Source: Tetraselmis striata
Taxonomy: Eukaryota; Chlorophyta; Chlorodendrophyceae; Chlorodendrales; Chlorodendraceae
Assembly (NCBI GenBank): GCA_006384855.1
Contig: VCJN01003079.1
Span: forward strand, 107,849 to 171,848
Direction of reading: 5' to 3'
Length of the DNA stretch: 64,000 nt
Part shown: piece after piece, positions 35,001 through 47,384 of the stretch
Layout of the letters: each line of letters starts with the position of its first letter
Numbering within the stretch: position 1 is the first letter of the stretch
The notes under the pieces: model-generated
The model's input: only the letters and a program-made list of their open reading frames with translations
What the model was told of the DNA's origin: nothing
The model's database searches: none
Program-made: the position numbers and the translations under genes

Positions 35001-38000
35001 CCCCCCCCCCCCCCCCCCCCCCTCCTTTCTTGTGCCATTGCCCTTGTTGTTGCAGCCTCCTGACACCGACCTGCTGCCATGGCGGTGGCACAGCGTGTCT
35101 TTGCGTGCCTCAACGACGAACAGCTGCCGGTGCGGATGGACGCCGTCGTGGCAGTGCGCCACTTCGTGGACGCCCTGGAAGATCACAGCATCCTGAAGCC
35201 CATCCTGCCGCAGCTGCTGAACCAGTTCTTCTCGCTCATGAACGAGGTGGGGCGACGCCCCCCCCCCCCCCCCCTTTCCCCCTGACACAAATACCGGGCG
35301 GTCTTAGCGACTGCTTCAGGGGCAGCTAGTGTGCCAACGCTGGAACACTGCTCACCACTTGTCCCCACTCAGGTGGAGAACGAGGACCTCGTGATGACAC
35401 TGGAGACAATCGTGGAGAAGTTTGGTGATGAAATCGCACCCTACGCTGTCGGCCTGTGCCAGAACCTCAACGTGGCCTTCATGAAGATGATTGAGGATGA
35501 CGTGGGGCCCCCTTTCGACCCGCTAGCAGCTGCCTGGCAGCGTGCAGCGTGGTGCTGTTTGGCTGCCTTGCCAGGCCCTTACCCCGCCTTGCGCTGACCT
35601 TGCCTGCTTGCGGCGGCGCTTTAGGACGACGATGACGATGACGATGGCGCAGGCACACTGGCCGCCTTTGGCTGCTTGCGTGCCATCACCACCGTCCTAG
35701 AGTCCATGTCCTCCATGCGGCACCTCTACCCACAGCTGGAGGAGATCCTCTACCCGATGATGTACAAGATGCTGAGCACGGATGGGCAGGAGGTGTTTGA
35801 GGAGGTGGTGGAGATCCTGTCGTACTTCACCTACTTCTCGCCCACCATCTCGCCCCGCATGTGGACGCTCTGGCCGCTGCTGCACAAGTGCCTCATCGAG
35901 TGGGCGGTGGACTACTTTGACAACATCCTGGTTCCGCTGGACAACTTTGTGAACCGCGATACGGAGACGTTTCTGTCCAACCCCGACTATGTCGTCTCTG
36001 TGCTCGACATGGTGGGCAAGGTGCTTGGCAGGTGCGGCTGTCCCCGCCTACGTTTGCCACCACCTGGTCGCTAAGAGCAAAGAAACGCGTGTCTCAGCTG
36101 CTATAAAGTAAGTAAAGTAAGGATCTGGGTGGGATGTACCCGGCTAAGGAGTCAGCAAGAGCAATGGCGCCAATGACAGCGATTGATGTGCTCTGTGCGG
36201 CGGGTGTCCTTTACGCTGAGTGTGGCTGGTGTGACCTCTGTCCGCAGCGCTGACATAATGGAGAGCGAGATGATCCCCGCCTGCAAGCTGATGGAGATCG
36301 TGCTGCAGAACTGCCGGGGCCGGGTGGACAGCCAGATCGGGCCCTACATAGAGCTGGCTCTCGGGCGGCTGCGCATCGCGGAGAAGGGCACCCTGAAGGA
36401 TTTCTGTGTGGAGGTGAGCCCAGCCTCTGGGCCTGATACCCGGGTGGCCTAGGAGTGGGTGCCCTGGAGGGATTGCGGCCGCCACAGCACCCACGGGCGT
36501 GTAGCTTCTACCCTGCTGGTGTTGGTGCTAATGCGCCCCCGGCTGCGTGCCTGCAGGTGGTGGCGAACGCGATCTTCTACAACCCGGTGCTGGCGCTGGG
36601 GCAGCTGCAGCAGAAGGGGGCGCTGCAGTACTTGTTCGCAACCTGGTTTGAGATGATTACCAAGGTGGGCCTCCAGGGCCACCCTCGCACCCCCCCTCCT
36701 CACTCATCAGCCCAGTGCTGACCACCCTCTTGCTCCACCCCGCCCCGTATCCGCCGCGGCTGCCCTCACGCTGCAGGTGAATAGCAAAACGGAGAAGCCC
36801 ACGCACTTCAAGCGCCCGCATGACAAGAAGATCTGCATCCTGGCCCTCGTGGCCATTCTGCAGACGCCTGCGGAGGCGCTGCCGCAGGAGGTGCAGGCGG
36901 GCATCGTGCAGGTGCGGCCAGCGTGGGCCCGGTTGTCGCGTTTTGTCCTGTTGCATGCGTTTTGGTGATATTGTCTGTGCTGACATTCCCCCCCCCCCCC
37001 CCCCCCCTCAACACACACACACACACACACAACAGGTGTTCCAAGGCACCGTGCGCCTCCTCATCAACCTGAAGACGCAACTGGTGAGGCACTCAGCTCC
37101 TGCTCCCGTCAGTCAGGCGACTCTACAATCGCCGCGTGTGCCATGGAACCCATAACAACACGTATTCTTAAGCCTCGTGTAGGGCTTATAGTAGGGCTTG
37201 CAGGTTTTGGGCGTATAGGGCTTGCATATCTCCTGTAGGAACGCCCGCTAAAGTTCCGCTACAGCTTTGTCTAAATCCGATCTCTGACAGGAATGGCAGG
37301 TTCATATTCGCAGTGCGCTTATTGTGTCGGCATCCGTGCTGCTTGCTTTATCACATGGCACATGAGGCCGCCCGCCTCCTGCGTGGCGACCTGGGGACGG
37401 GCCTCGTGGCTAACCTCTGGCACGCAACAGGAGAACGCCAAAGACGACGACGATGAGGCAGCCTCAGACGACGACGACGACGATGATGATGACGCGGAGG
37501 AGGACACCGAAGACAGGGACGACAATGAGGATGAGGACAACGAGGACGATGACGCGTGCGTGCTCCCCCCCCAAACAACACACACACCACACACACACAC
37601 ACAGCTGTGAAGCGCGGCCAGCGCGGCCTGACCCGGTTCCTTTGCGCGTCAATGCTGATCCTTCCCTCCCTCTTCCCTGCGGCGTGTGCCACCTCCTCAG
37701 CTACCTGCGCCGGCTAGCTGCCAAGGCGAAGAACTTCACCTTTGGGGATGACAGCGATGACGATTGGACAGACGACGAAGAGGTGCCCCCCCGCGCGGTC
37801 TCCCGGGCACACACATGCTTGCCCCTCTCCGCCTACCTCTGCGCAGCACCTAGCCGGGCTTGTCGCCGCTGTTCCTGGTTGTGTGCACGCGGTCGTCACA
37901 CCCGGTCTCGGCAAGGTGTCAAGTGCGCCTTCGGGGGCTTCCCTGTGCCGCGCGTCCATCTCACCCACGGCCTCGGGTGGGCACAGTGATGGTCCGGGAT

Positions 38001-39104
38001 GGCACTGTCCGTGTCTATGCAAACTCAGGTTTGATTTGGTACAGCTTCTCATTCGGAAATAGCACTCCTTTCAACACACACAAGTGAGAGAATCCGTGTT
38101 GACTACTGGACTATGTGTGTGCTGCGAACTCGGCATTTCCTGCGCCGGCGCCCTCTTGCCACGGGCCGCGGAAGCTCTTCGCCTATCTTTGCAGCTTATG
38201 CGATCCAAACCTGCGCTGTCTTGGGAGGCGTGCGCTTCCCAAGAGTGCTTACATTGCCCCGGTGGCTGAGATTGTGCCCCCCCTCTGCTGTGCGTTTGTG
38301 TCTGCAGGTGCAGACCCCCATCGACGACATCGACCCCTTTGTGTCCTTCTCCGACCTGCTGAACCACTTCCAAGCCAGCGACCAGCAGAAGCTGGGCGTG
38401 CTGACCTCCTCCGCGGACGAGACGGTGCGGCCATTGCGTGCGCCCGCGGCGACGCCGGCGGTCCCACCTGCCCGTCAGCCCGCTGCCCTTGCCGTGACCA
38501 GCCCTCAAGGAAGAGCGCTCGGTTATGCTCAGCTCAACCCACCTTCCTCGATCCCAACGGAATTCAAGTATTCCCGAGAACCTTTTTTTTTTCGCCCCCG
38601 GGACAGGACTGGCACCAGCGAAACCCTTGCAGCGTCTCTACGACGGCCGTTTAGGCAGCAATCCAGTTACGGAAAGCCCTGGGTAGGCGACGCTCCGTTA
38701 TAGTCATCAAGCAAATTCTGGCTGAATCTAGGCAACACCGTGCGGGACATACATATTGCGTACTTGAGTACAGTATCACAGCGGGACATACATATTGCGT
38801 ACTTGAGTACAGTATCACAGCCATTCAGTGCCAACTTCCGGATTGCCGTCTCGGCCTTCCGGATTCCGGATTGCGCATTCACCCTGGGATGATTCTGCAC
38901 TCTTCCTCCGAGGCCCTAGATTGCGCCCCGGCTTGATGGACCCCCCGGCCGCCCGTTCCGACTCCTCCCTTCGTGGCTTGCCCCTCCCCCCGGCCCCCGC
39001 AGGTGCGCGCAGCGGTGCAGACGTGTATGCAGTTCGCGGAGCAGCGGCGAACGGAGATCGCGGAGGAGCAGAAGAAGGCCGCCGCCGAGGCGAGTGCGGC
39101 GTAG
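32056..39104 (+). CDS. Importin-7/8 (SAD2-type) nuclear import receptor, 21 exons, complete
   Basis: All 21 exons keep phase with GT-AG borders: 32056-32145, 32266-32398, 32549-32618, 32832-32874, 32996-33070, 33160-33231, 33373-33438, 33639-33812, 33997-34479, 34663-34983, 35094-35246, 35373-35501, 35625-36031, 36248-36413, 36557-36664, 36777-36911, 37036-37083, 37431-37555, 37701-37782, 38308-38424, 39003-39104. They encode 1032 aa; human IPO7 is 1038. The N-terminus has the importin-beta N-terminal domain ([24 protein letters not shown]). HEAT repeats follow, with the family hallmarks [28 protein letters not shown] and [19 protein letters not shown]. The C-terminal part has the acidic Asp/Glu tract (37431-37555) seen in IPO7/8, then [13 protein letters not shown]. 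The protein should bind RanGTP and carry ribosomal proteins, histones or regulators into the nucleus; plant SAD2 is the orthologue type. Exon 11 uses the second of two nearby AGs (35093), because only that keeps frame. Intron 20 contains a dispersed repeat and a tandem duplication. Several introns hold C-runs. Confidence 0.97.
38580..38735 (+). repeat. Dispersed ~150-bp repeat, copy C, inside importin intron 20
   Basis: This is the opposite orientation to copies A and B. It begins at a T-run followed by CGCCCCCGGGACAGGACTGG and ends near CATCAAGCAAATTCTGG. It is nearly identical to copy B over the central block, including TCTACGACGGCCGTTTAGG. It sits between exons 20 and 21 without disturbing either splice site. 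Confidence 0.85.
38742..38820. repeat. Perfect tandem duplication of 39 bp in importin intron 20
   Basis: GCGGGACATACATATTGCGT... appears at 38742 and again at 38781 with no visible difference over the 39-bp unit. It abuts the end of repeat copy C, so it may have arisen with or after that insertion. Confidence 0.85.
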
Positions 39105-41492
39105 AAGACGGCCCTCGCCGATGCGGCCCTCGCTCGACCGCGTTCGTGAGCGGCTGCGTGCCGGTGGCGGCTTCCGCGCGCGGTGCATATTGTGTCGGGT
39201 GGGGAGGCGGTGACGAGAGGACAGCGCCGGCCGCCGAAGTTAATATTGAATGCGCAGAGAGGCCGACATCCGCCACCATTTTAGCCCCAAGCAAAGCAGC
39301 GCTCCACATCCCGGCTCCCGGAGGATGGCTCGCATGAACAACGCGCACGCCGTCACCAAAGAAAATATGACCGAAAGTGAACATGATCATTCAAATCGTC
39401 GGGCCGCACGCCTCGCGAAGGGAGGGTGGGGGGGGGGGGGGGGGGGGGGGGGGCTCAGGAGGGGGACCAAAGCACCCACATGCCAGCCATATGGGAGTGC
39501 AATCTAGCGCAGGGATGGCTCGCTTGAACAATGCGCATGCAGTCTCCGGAGAGAAGATGACCGGAAGTGAACATGATCACCCAAACCATCCAGCCGCACG
39601 CCTCGTTTTATTTGGGGAATGGGGAGAGGGGGGGGGGGGGTTCAGGTTTGAAATCGCTCCCGAATCTGGACCGGCCAAGCCCCTCTCCAGCGCCCGACCA
39701 GCGAGGCGTATGAACAGCGGTGGCAGTGGTCCGTCACGGGCACCCCCCGCTCACGTCCTTGGCGAGTGACTGGGGGGTGGAGCTGCGGGTCGAGGGCGAC
39801 CCCCACGACCGAAATGAGTTGGAGTTGCTTTTCGAGCTTGCGTTTGCCCTCCGGAGATGCCTGTACGCCCTCCTGTGGGGGCAACGGCTGGCCGCCAGAT
39901 TGTGCCGCCAGCGTCAGCCCGCCGCTGGGAAAGGATGCCGTGGCATCATGGCATGGATTGGGCACGGGCAGGCAGGTCACCGGCCCGGGTTGGCGCCGTC
40001 TCTGCGGCCCCGTCTGCACGGCTGTTCCCATCTTAGCCTCGCACAGAGTAGGGCCTGGATGCCCCCCACCCCCACCCGGCACCTAGTCGCTCCTCGCTGC
40101 GACGGGCTGGGGTAGGCACATTGGTGGAGCTGGCTACCACCGCCTGAGCCTGAAGGACTGCAACTTGAGGCTCGGCGATGAAGCTCAGCTGGAAGTCCGG
40201 CACACACGGCAGGGAACGCGCGAGGCTCAACCCGGCCCGCCGCACTGACCCCCACCGCACCTCTTCCGACCCGAACCGCAGATGACTTCACTACCACCGG
40301 ATCAATTGGCAGGCTGACTGCCCCAAACCGAGCTCCGCTTCCCTCGCCGGCAGGCTCGGCACACTCCAGTGCGTTGGGAGGCGCGGTGGCGCAGGCCGTG
40401 CCCCGGAATGGGAGAACGTGTGTGTGGGTGGGGGCGGGGGGGGGGGGGGGCAGCCGCTCCCGGCACAAGTGGACGCGCTCTGCCTTGTTGTGCCTGCCGC
40501 CAGCAGCAAGGCAGTGCTATGCCGAGGAGGGTGATACATGCTCCCTCCCCCCCCCCCCCCCCCCCCCAAAAAATAAATTAATTAAAATGAAATAAAATAA
40601 ACAGGGTACTGTAAGATGCCCTGTGACCCGTAGTAATCTAGATGGAGGCCCGGGGAGGGGGAAGGGGAGGGGGGCCAGCAGTCCACATTTGTGAGCAGGC
40701 GTGGAGACAGACGCCCTCCATCTGACCACACAAAAGACGCGAGCGCGGGACCGACACCAAGGCCGCGCGCTGCCCCCTTCCCATCCCCGCCCTTCCGCGG
40801 CAGCCCGCCCTGCGCCACCGGAGCCCCTGCGCAGGATGAGGGGGGCCCCGCTCCAACTTGATCCAGTCACCACTCCTACACCGGTGCTGAGCCCCGAGTC
40901 CGCCTTCCACTGATCACGCGCCTTGATGGAGCCTGCCCCCCACCCCGCCCCTCTCCCTTCGTCTCCCTTCTGCGGCCTCTTTCTGATTGTCTGCAACACC
41001 TCGGCTCCGTCTCCTGCATAAACTCGTTGATAACCCCTTGATGCACGTTGATTGGGCCGACCTCCCCCCCCACCCCGCCCCCCCCCCCCCCCCCCCCCCC
41101 CGTTGTGGCCCGCTGCCCGTGGGCGCTGCCCGCCGCCGCAAGGGCAGCCGTGTCTGCGCGCGACACTCGACGCCGGGCCGTCCGGCCGCGCCGCCAGCGG
41201 AGAACGCCACGCCCAAGCCCGCACCGACCCCCTTCCGCACGCGCACCCCTCGCACCGGCCGCGCGGCGTGCCGGTCCGCGCGCGACTTGTCTTGCGCTGA
41301 CTCTGCGCGGCGCCAGGAACCGCCGTCGCCGTCCAGGCAGCCAGGCATGCGCGCAGCAGGCGGCGGGAGGCTCAGTTGCGCGCATGTTACACCAAAGATA
41401 CGCGCCTGCCGGTCCCCCCCCCCCCCCCCCCTCCCCCCTGCCGGCCCTCTCGAACCCTCTTGCGCCACGCGGCCACGGAGAGAGAGAGCAGC
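39105..41492. other. Convergent intergenic region between importin and GLTP genes
   Basis: Holds the 3' ends of two converging genes. Poly-G runs lie at about 39429-39453, 39631-39640 and 40438-40450, and poly-C runs at about 40549-40567 and 41082-41101. Long open frames here are low-complexity readthrough of homopolymers, without coding signature. Confidence 0.4.
39310..39620. repeat. Direct repeat of about 100 bp, spaced 190 bp
   Basis: Copy 1 near 39322 and copy 2 near 39512 share GGATGGCTCGC(A/T)TGAACAA, GAAAGTGAACATGATCA-type and GCCGCACGCCTCG blocks. Between them lies a long poly-G tract. Both copies are downstream of the importin stop codon. Confidence 0.75.
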
Positions 41493-43694
41493 TCACGAGG
41501 AGGAGCCCCAGCCCCAGCCGCTGCCTGCGATGTTCGTCCACGAGCCTGGAGCAGCAAGCAGAGGCGCGGGCTCAGCCACGCCGGGACGGGAGGGGAGGGG
41601 AGGCAAGCCAGGGGCCCGGGGGTCCCGGCAGGCAACAACCGGCGGCAACAGGTGGTACTCTCCCCCCCCCCCCCCCCCCCCCCGCCCCGGTGTGCGCCGG
41701 CACTCACTAGCCGGCGGTGGGATGTCGCCGCCAAAGAGAGCATCCACGGCAGCCACCACCGGGTCCGCCACCTGGGAGGGGGGAGGGGGTTGGGGGGCAT
41801 GAGCAACGCGCGTCAGGTGCCGGTGCAGGTGGGGAGCAGTGCCCCCCCCCCCCCTCTCCCCCCCCCCCCCCCCCAACCACCACCACCACCTCGCTCTCCC
41901 CCTTGCACATGCCCCTCTTGGCTACTCCCGTGGCATCACCACCAGCATACACAAGGACGCCTCCGCACATGGCATCACGCACCCAAACACCCATGCCCCT
42001 TCCGTCCGTGCCATCGCCGCACAGGTAATCAATCGCATCTGCAACGAGGTTTGCCCGAGTGGTACATGCGCAGTTGGCATGAAGGGGCACGCCGCGGCAG
42101 TCACAGGCGGTGTACACCCACACGGCGCCGCCGCCTCGATGGGACCCCTCCAGAACATGCGCCTCGAATCGGGGGGGGCATGCTACCCATGGCAGGAACC
42201 TGCGCGACAGTCCTCCGGTGCCCGCGTCTACATTTGGTACCGACACACGGCGTCCCCATTCCCGTGCCGGCACTCCCGCACAAATTCACCTGTACGTATC
42301 TCCCCACAGGCGCAGCATCATGCACCTCGATGCGTCTTCGGACCCCATTGCATGAGAGGATGCAGTGGAGACGGAGGAAGAAGGGGGCGTGTGGAGGGTG
42401 AGGGGGAAGGATGAAGGGGGAAAAGGGAAGGGGGGGGGGAGGGGGACCTTTGCAAAGCGCTGGGCGAGCTCCGCTGCGCTCTCATCTGCGGGTTGCATGG
42501 AAGGGAAGATGCCAGGTGAGTGATGCGCCAGCTGCCTCCCCCCCCCCCGACCCCGCCTTTAAGCAACGCCCATGCGTCTCCCATGCGTCGCCCCGCCCCA
42601 GCAGGCCAGCGCAGTGGCTTTGGTCACCTGTTTCGCCGATCGAGTGGAGAAAGTACTCCCGGGTGGGGCACGTGAGCAGGCTGGCCTGCACCGCCGCCTG
42701 CACCGCCCAGTTGTGGATGGGCTGCAGCGCCTTGGCGTACGCCTCGCTGGCCGCCTCGTGCATGGTGACCTCGGCGGAGGAGCATAACCGCTCCATGAGC
42801 AGCACGATGAAGTGCACGCCGCACTTGAGGCGGTGCAGGTTCCGGCCGGGGCTGTTCTTCACCGCCAGCGTGTTGTCCTGCGGGCCGACCGCCAACCCGG
42901 ACCTCGCGTCACCACAACCCACCCACCCACCCAATCGGCGCTGCGGCTCCGCAGGGGCGGCCCGCACCTTGCGCCCCTGGTCCACGATCGCTTGCAGCGA
43001 CGGAAACTGCGCCGCTGCGTCCGCCACGGACTTGCGCTGCGCACATTAAGACAGCAGGGCGGCCACAGGGTCAGAGGCAGGTCGAAAGGGGGGGGGGGGG
43101 GGGGGGGGGGGGGGAGGGGCACACGCGCGCGTGTGGCCGCCTCGGCTGGCGGGGCTCACCCCCCCCCTCCCGCCCCCCCCCCCCCCCCACCCCGCCCCCC
43201 CGCCGCCGCGTACTCTCGCCCGGCCGAGGTACAGTCGGCGCGCACCTTCTGCTCGAAGTCGGACTGCGCCCACGTGAACACGCTGCCTGCAGGCGGAAGG
43301 GGGCACACGGTCAGGACCGGGAAGGGGCTGGCGAACGCACGCGTCGACTCCCTCTCCCACGCCGGTCAGAGCCGGGTACTGCCGACGCACCCGAGCGCGG
43401 GGAGGGCGGGAAGGGGGTCGGGGGTCCGCGGCATGCGACGCGCAAACCAACGTCGGGGCAGATCCGCGGCGCCCCGGCAGCAGTCAACGGACCAACGGGG
43501 CGGCGGGGCGCACCCATGAGATGGAAGGTGTCGACAATGGGCTCGCAGGCGCTCGCGAACGCCGCGGTGGCCACGGGCGCGCCGCCCTCGCCGGCGGCCT
43601 CGCCCTCTCCGCTTGCGAGGTGGAGGCTCTCGAAGGCAGCGATCAGTCGCGGCAGGAACTTCTGCTCACCGGCTGCGGCCTCGGCCTCCGCCAT
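41493..43694 (-). CDS. GLTP-fold lipid-transfer protein, ACD11/CPTP-like
   Basis: Seven exons join in phase: 43694-43514, 43286-43246, 43036-42968, 42877-42628, 42485-42448, 41771-41708, 41545-41493, giving 231 aa (family about 205-230). The lipid head-group site of the ceramide-1-phosphate type is complete: Asp70 and Lys74 in WAQSDFEQK, Arg109 and Arg113 in NSPGRNLHRLK, His152 in PIHNWAVQ. The D/K/R/R/H pattern and spacing match plant ACD11 and human CPTP rather than glycolipid-binding GLTP, which has D/N/K/W/H. It should move ceramide-1-phosphate-like sphingolipids between membranes from the cytosol. The last two small exons add an Ala/Gly/Pro-rich tail ending GSGWGWGSSS. Introns carry both poly-C and poly-G runs. 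The exon 4 start may be off by one base. Confidence 0.93.
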
Positions 43695-46221
43695 GTTCTA
43701 CCCTCCTACGGCAGGGAGGGCGGTGAGCCGCGGGGGGTTGTGTCACGTCGCGGCCAAGGGCGGCCTCGGACTGTCGAGGTGGCTGCGGGCAATTGCTCGC
43801 ATGGGTCTTCTGGCATAAGTAGTGCTGAGATTAGCGGCCGCGGTCAGCCCGTCGTCCCGCGACTACTGAGGTAGTGGGTGAACTTTTTGGTTACAGGGAG
43901 AGCGTCCGGAGAATGCACGCAAAGTAGGTAGTGGGTCGACAGCGGGCGGCAGGTTCCTATCTCCATATATAGCCTTTCTCCTTCCAGAGTACTTTCCTTG
44001 CGTTCTCTAGACGTTTTTGACCCGACCCGGGACAGAACTGGCACCAGTGAAACCCTCGCAGCGCCTCTACGACGACCGTTTCCTAAAAACATTTTTTTGG
44101 TCAGCGATCCAGTTACGGAAAGCCCTGGGTACATACAGGTAGGCGACGCTCGGTGATGGTCGTCAACAAGCAATAATTGCCGAGCATTCTACACCCCTCC
44201 ACATAAGTCCCAGGCCCCTTTCTCGCCGAATCCGAGCATACGAATAGTAGGGCAGCTGAATATAGGGTTTATGACCTGAAATCCTGGAATATTGCACATT
44301 TATGCTCAGCCTTTACCACTATAGGGTGTAAGCAACCCCTTTGGCCCTAACAAGTGTCCTACACGAGTGGAACTTGCGCCACACTGACCGTTTACAGTAC
44401 CCCCACAACAACGGGGGTTGGTGCCCCGCACGTCCCGCCGCGCATGCATAGACCATTGCATGGTGGGATGGCCATGGGTGGGCGAGGAAACCTGTCAGCA
44501 AAGAGGCTAGGGTATTTTTGCTTGGGATGGGGCCATAGTGGCGTGCGCGATGTGGCGTGACACCATCGCCACTGCGGTAGTGCCGACTTGTGGTGCATGA
44601 AACTCTCAAACTCGCGGTATCGCTCAGTGCGTTGCAAGGAAACGTCAGAAAATTTTCATATATTAAGTACGAAATAACACTACGCGAGCAGGGCTACAAA
44701 TTCCAGACTAGCAGCACGGTCGTCCGAGGCCATTTAGGCACTTTTCGATTTTTTTGAAATAATGTGTCAAAATCTGACGTCTGTGTCAGCGTGTGGTCAC
44801 CGCATTGGCGTGAAACTTTACGCCAATGGGATCTCAAAACCTGATACACGGTGACGGGGCAGTGTGTTATATGTACTTGTGCACGGACTACTCATACTTG
44901 GCACATACCCCCCTTTAGCGATGCCCACGACCGCTAGGCCGGATCCCCCCATTCACAACATTGTTTCCACCAGCATCGACGCATTAAGGTGCACGCCATT
45001 GCCGCCCCACTGGGCTCGCCGTGGCGCGCTATTAGCATGCGGTCATGCACTGCTATAGAAAAGCTTTGGCCTACGGCAAGGAGGCCGCGAGAACCCTCCC
45101 GCATGCGCGTGCAACGATCACAGCCGCATCTGTCCATGATTATGGCCATAAACCATTGTCATCGACATGTAGGGCTTGGTCCAGGTCGTTAATGACATAA
45201 TTTCAATGCCCTGCGTGTGTGGTGGATAGTGATCATACCAAGGGTGATGTGGTATGAGTACAGGGGCTGTGGTGCCCCATGCCTATTTGTGCACACGAGT
45301 GGCGCAATTTGTGGGTTTGAAGCGCTAGCGCCAGAAGCCCTGCTTTTGCCTACATGAAAGTGTTGACGGCAACGGCCACCGCGTGGCAATATGGGTGTAT
45401 CGCGCTATCGCGGCATTTCCCCCGCACGACCATGAGTAACACGCATGCACTGTCTCAGCGTAGCTGCGCATGGGCATGTGGATCAAATTCGCGAACTCCA
45501 TACTTATGTGGAGGGGTGTAGTCATAGACGCTATCCGTCCTTGTTCGTAACCAGCATACAAATTTCTACCTCCATATGGTCGCTGCCAGTACCATGTGGT
45601 CTCATGGCAGTAGAGTCTCTGGAATAATAATTATTCCTCATGGTATCTCACAGTATTATTAGTCGAAAATCTAGAAGATTTTACCGGCATTCAAGGTCTA
45701 CCGTGCCGCTCTTTTACTTTCCGAAGTAATTCGATGTGATGTAGTCGCTAGTACTCGTGGCATTAATATCGGGTACTCGTATGTATCCAAACACGACGCG
45801 CACGGTGTCGGCCGGTCGGGAACGCCGTGAGAATTGCGGTACCGGCAAAGCCAAGGAGCTCCCACCTATCAATCACCCGTACATGTCTCGTTTTTAATGT
45901 ATGGCATGTGTGCTCCAGATTGAGCTTGCGCAGGCCATGCTTGCTCACTTCACTTGGCGTTATGGCGCCAGAAGTTTAAAAAGATTTCCGAGGTACGATC
46001 GAGGCAGTGTATGTAGGGCAAGCGGGGCATGGACGAAGGCCATGTAATTATGATTAAACATCCCAGCAGAGGACTATCCCTGCTTCCTGCGCTAGCTACA
46101 CAAAATTGCGACCCTCAGTCCGTTTCAGGAGTCAGCCGCTGTCAGGAAGGGTAGGGGTCACAGGTATCGCCCCCCCAGGATGGAGCGAGAGGGGGGGGGG
46201 AGGGGAGGCAGAGCTGCCAGA
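43695..46221. other. Intergenic region upstream of the GLTP gene
   Basis: Apart from repeat copy D (44022-44192) I see no feature. Composition is mixed, no frame has coding-like codon use, and the boundary with the downstream end of the GT14 gene lies at 46222. Confidence 0.4.
44022..44192 (+). repeat. Dispersed ~150-bp repeat, copy D (diverged)
   Basis: Same orientation as copy C. It shares CCCGGGACAGAACTGGCACC, the TCTACGAC block, AGTTACGGAAAGCCCTGGGT and TAGGCGACGCTC. It carries two insertions relative to copy B: about 15 bp of T-rich sequence and a ten-base ACATACAGGT. It is the most diverged full-length copy. Confidence 0.8.
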
Positions 46222-47352
46222 TTAGCAGACCGCCCCGCTTCGACCGCCCCAGACCAGCTCCTCCCTCACTCGCGGCACCACCGGGTCATTGAAGAGGAAC
46301 TTGCGCGCAAAGAGGTGCGTCGAGTTGATGATGGTGTCCCAGTCACTGTCGGCACGGGTAGAGGGGTGATGGGGACAAGGGTGGGGGGGGTGCTTAGCAT
46401 TGGCATGTTGCTGCATCAATACATATTGTGCTGTGGCTGGCTGGCTTGGGGGGGGCATGACGATGTTGTACGCGGCGCTTACTTGAGGCCGAGATAGCAG
46501 GGCGATGACCTCTTGCGCGGGTTGCGGTGACTGCGGCAGGCCGAGCCAAGCCACAGCGCCATGGTGGAGCCCAGCTGGCGGTCGTACGTGGTGGTGGCGT
46601 GGAAGGGGGAGTGGTGCGCTATGGTGTTGGCCCATGACTCGTCGGCGGCGAACAGGAAAGCCGGCGAGTCGAAGAAATCCAGCCAGGGCTTGGCCTGCGT
46701 GAGGCAGGGATATGAGTGCGCGATTGCGACTGTGCCTCGAGCTTTATTCCGCCTCGGGATGAGCAGATGGGGCGCTCGCAGGTACAAGTGAGGTGGCAAG
46801 ACACAGGCCGATCAATTTAAACTTCATCATCAGGGTTTGGTTGGAGGCAGATGCTTCATCTGGGGCTGCAAGAATGGGAAGGGGGAGGAAGGGGGGGGGC
46901 ACCAACCTGCGCATCGGTAAGCACGTACTCCACAAAGAGGCGGCCCAGCATGTGCCACTGGCTGCCCTTCCACCAGTGCGCCCCGCCCGGCGTCCCCAAC
47001 AGCCGGCCGCACGCCCCGTCAGCGCACCGTGTTGTGGTGCGCACCGCGTTGGATGACAGGGTTGGGTTGCTCGGGTGCAGGGCGGGCGCCTCCTGCGTGG
47101 GGATGATGGAGACGGCACGTGGGTCCAGGCTGGATGCAGCCCCCGCCGCCTGCGCGCTAACCAACATCTCGTGCCGCCTGGCAAGGCACAGCACAACGCC
47201 ACGGCCCTCAGTTCTATTGACGTGGGATCGCCATCACGATGAGAGACTTTCGTTGCATGATATACATACATATATACCTGTACTATATATGTATGTATAC
47301 ATATATGTGAAGAAGTATGTGTATACATACGCATACTTAGGGGGTTTACATG

Positions 47353-47384
<32 letters not shown>

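Noticed and set aside
40914-42414. Overlapping frames of up to 341 codons rich in Pro, Gly and Arg
   Set aside because: They are created by long poly-C and poly-G tracts without stops. They have low complexity and no motifs, and partly overlap the GLTP exons in other frames.
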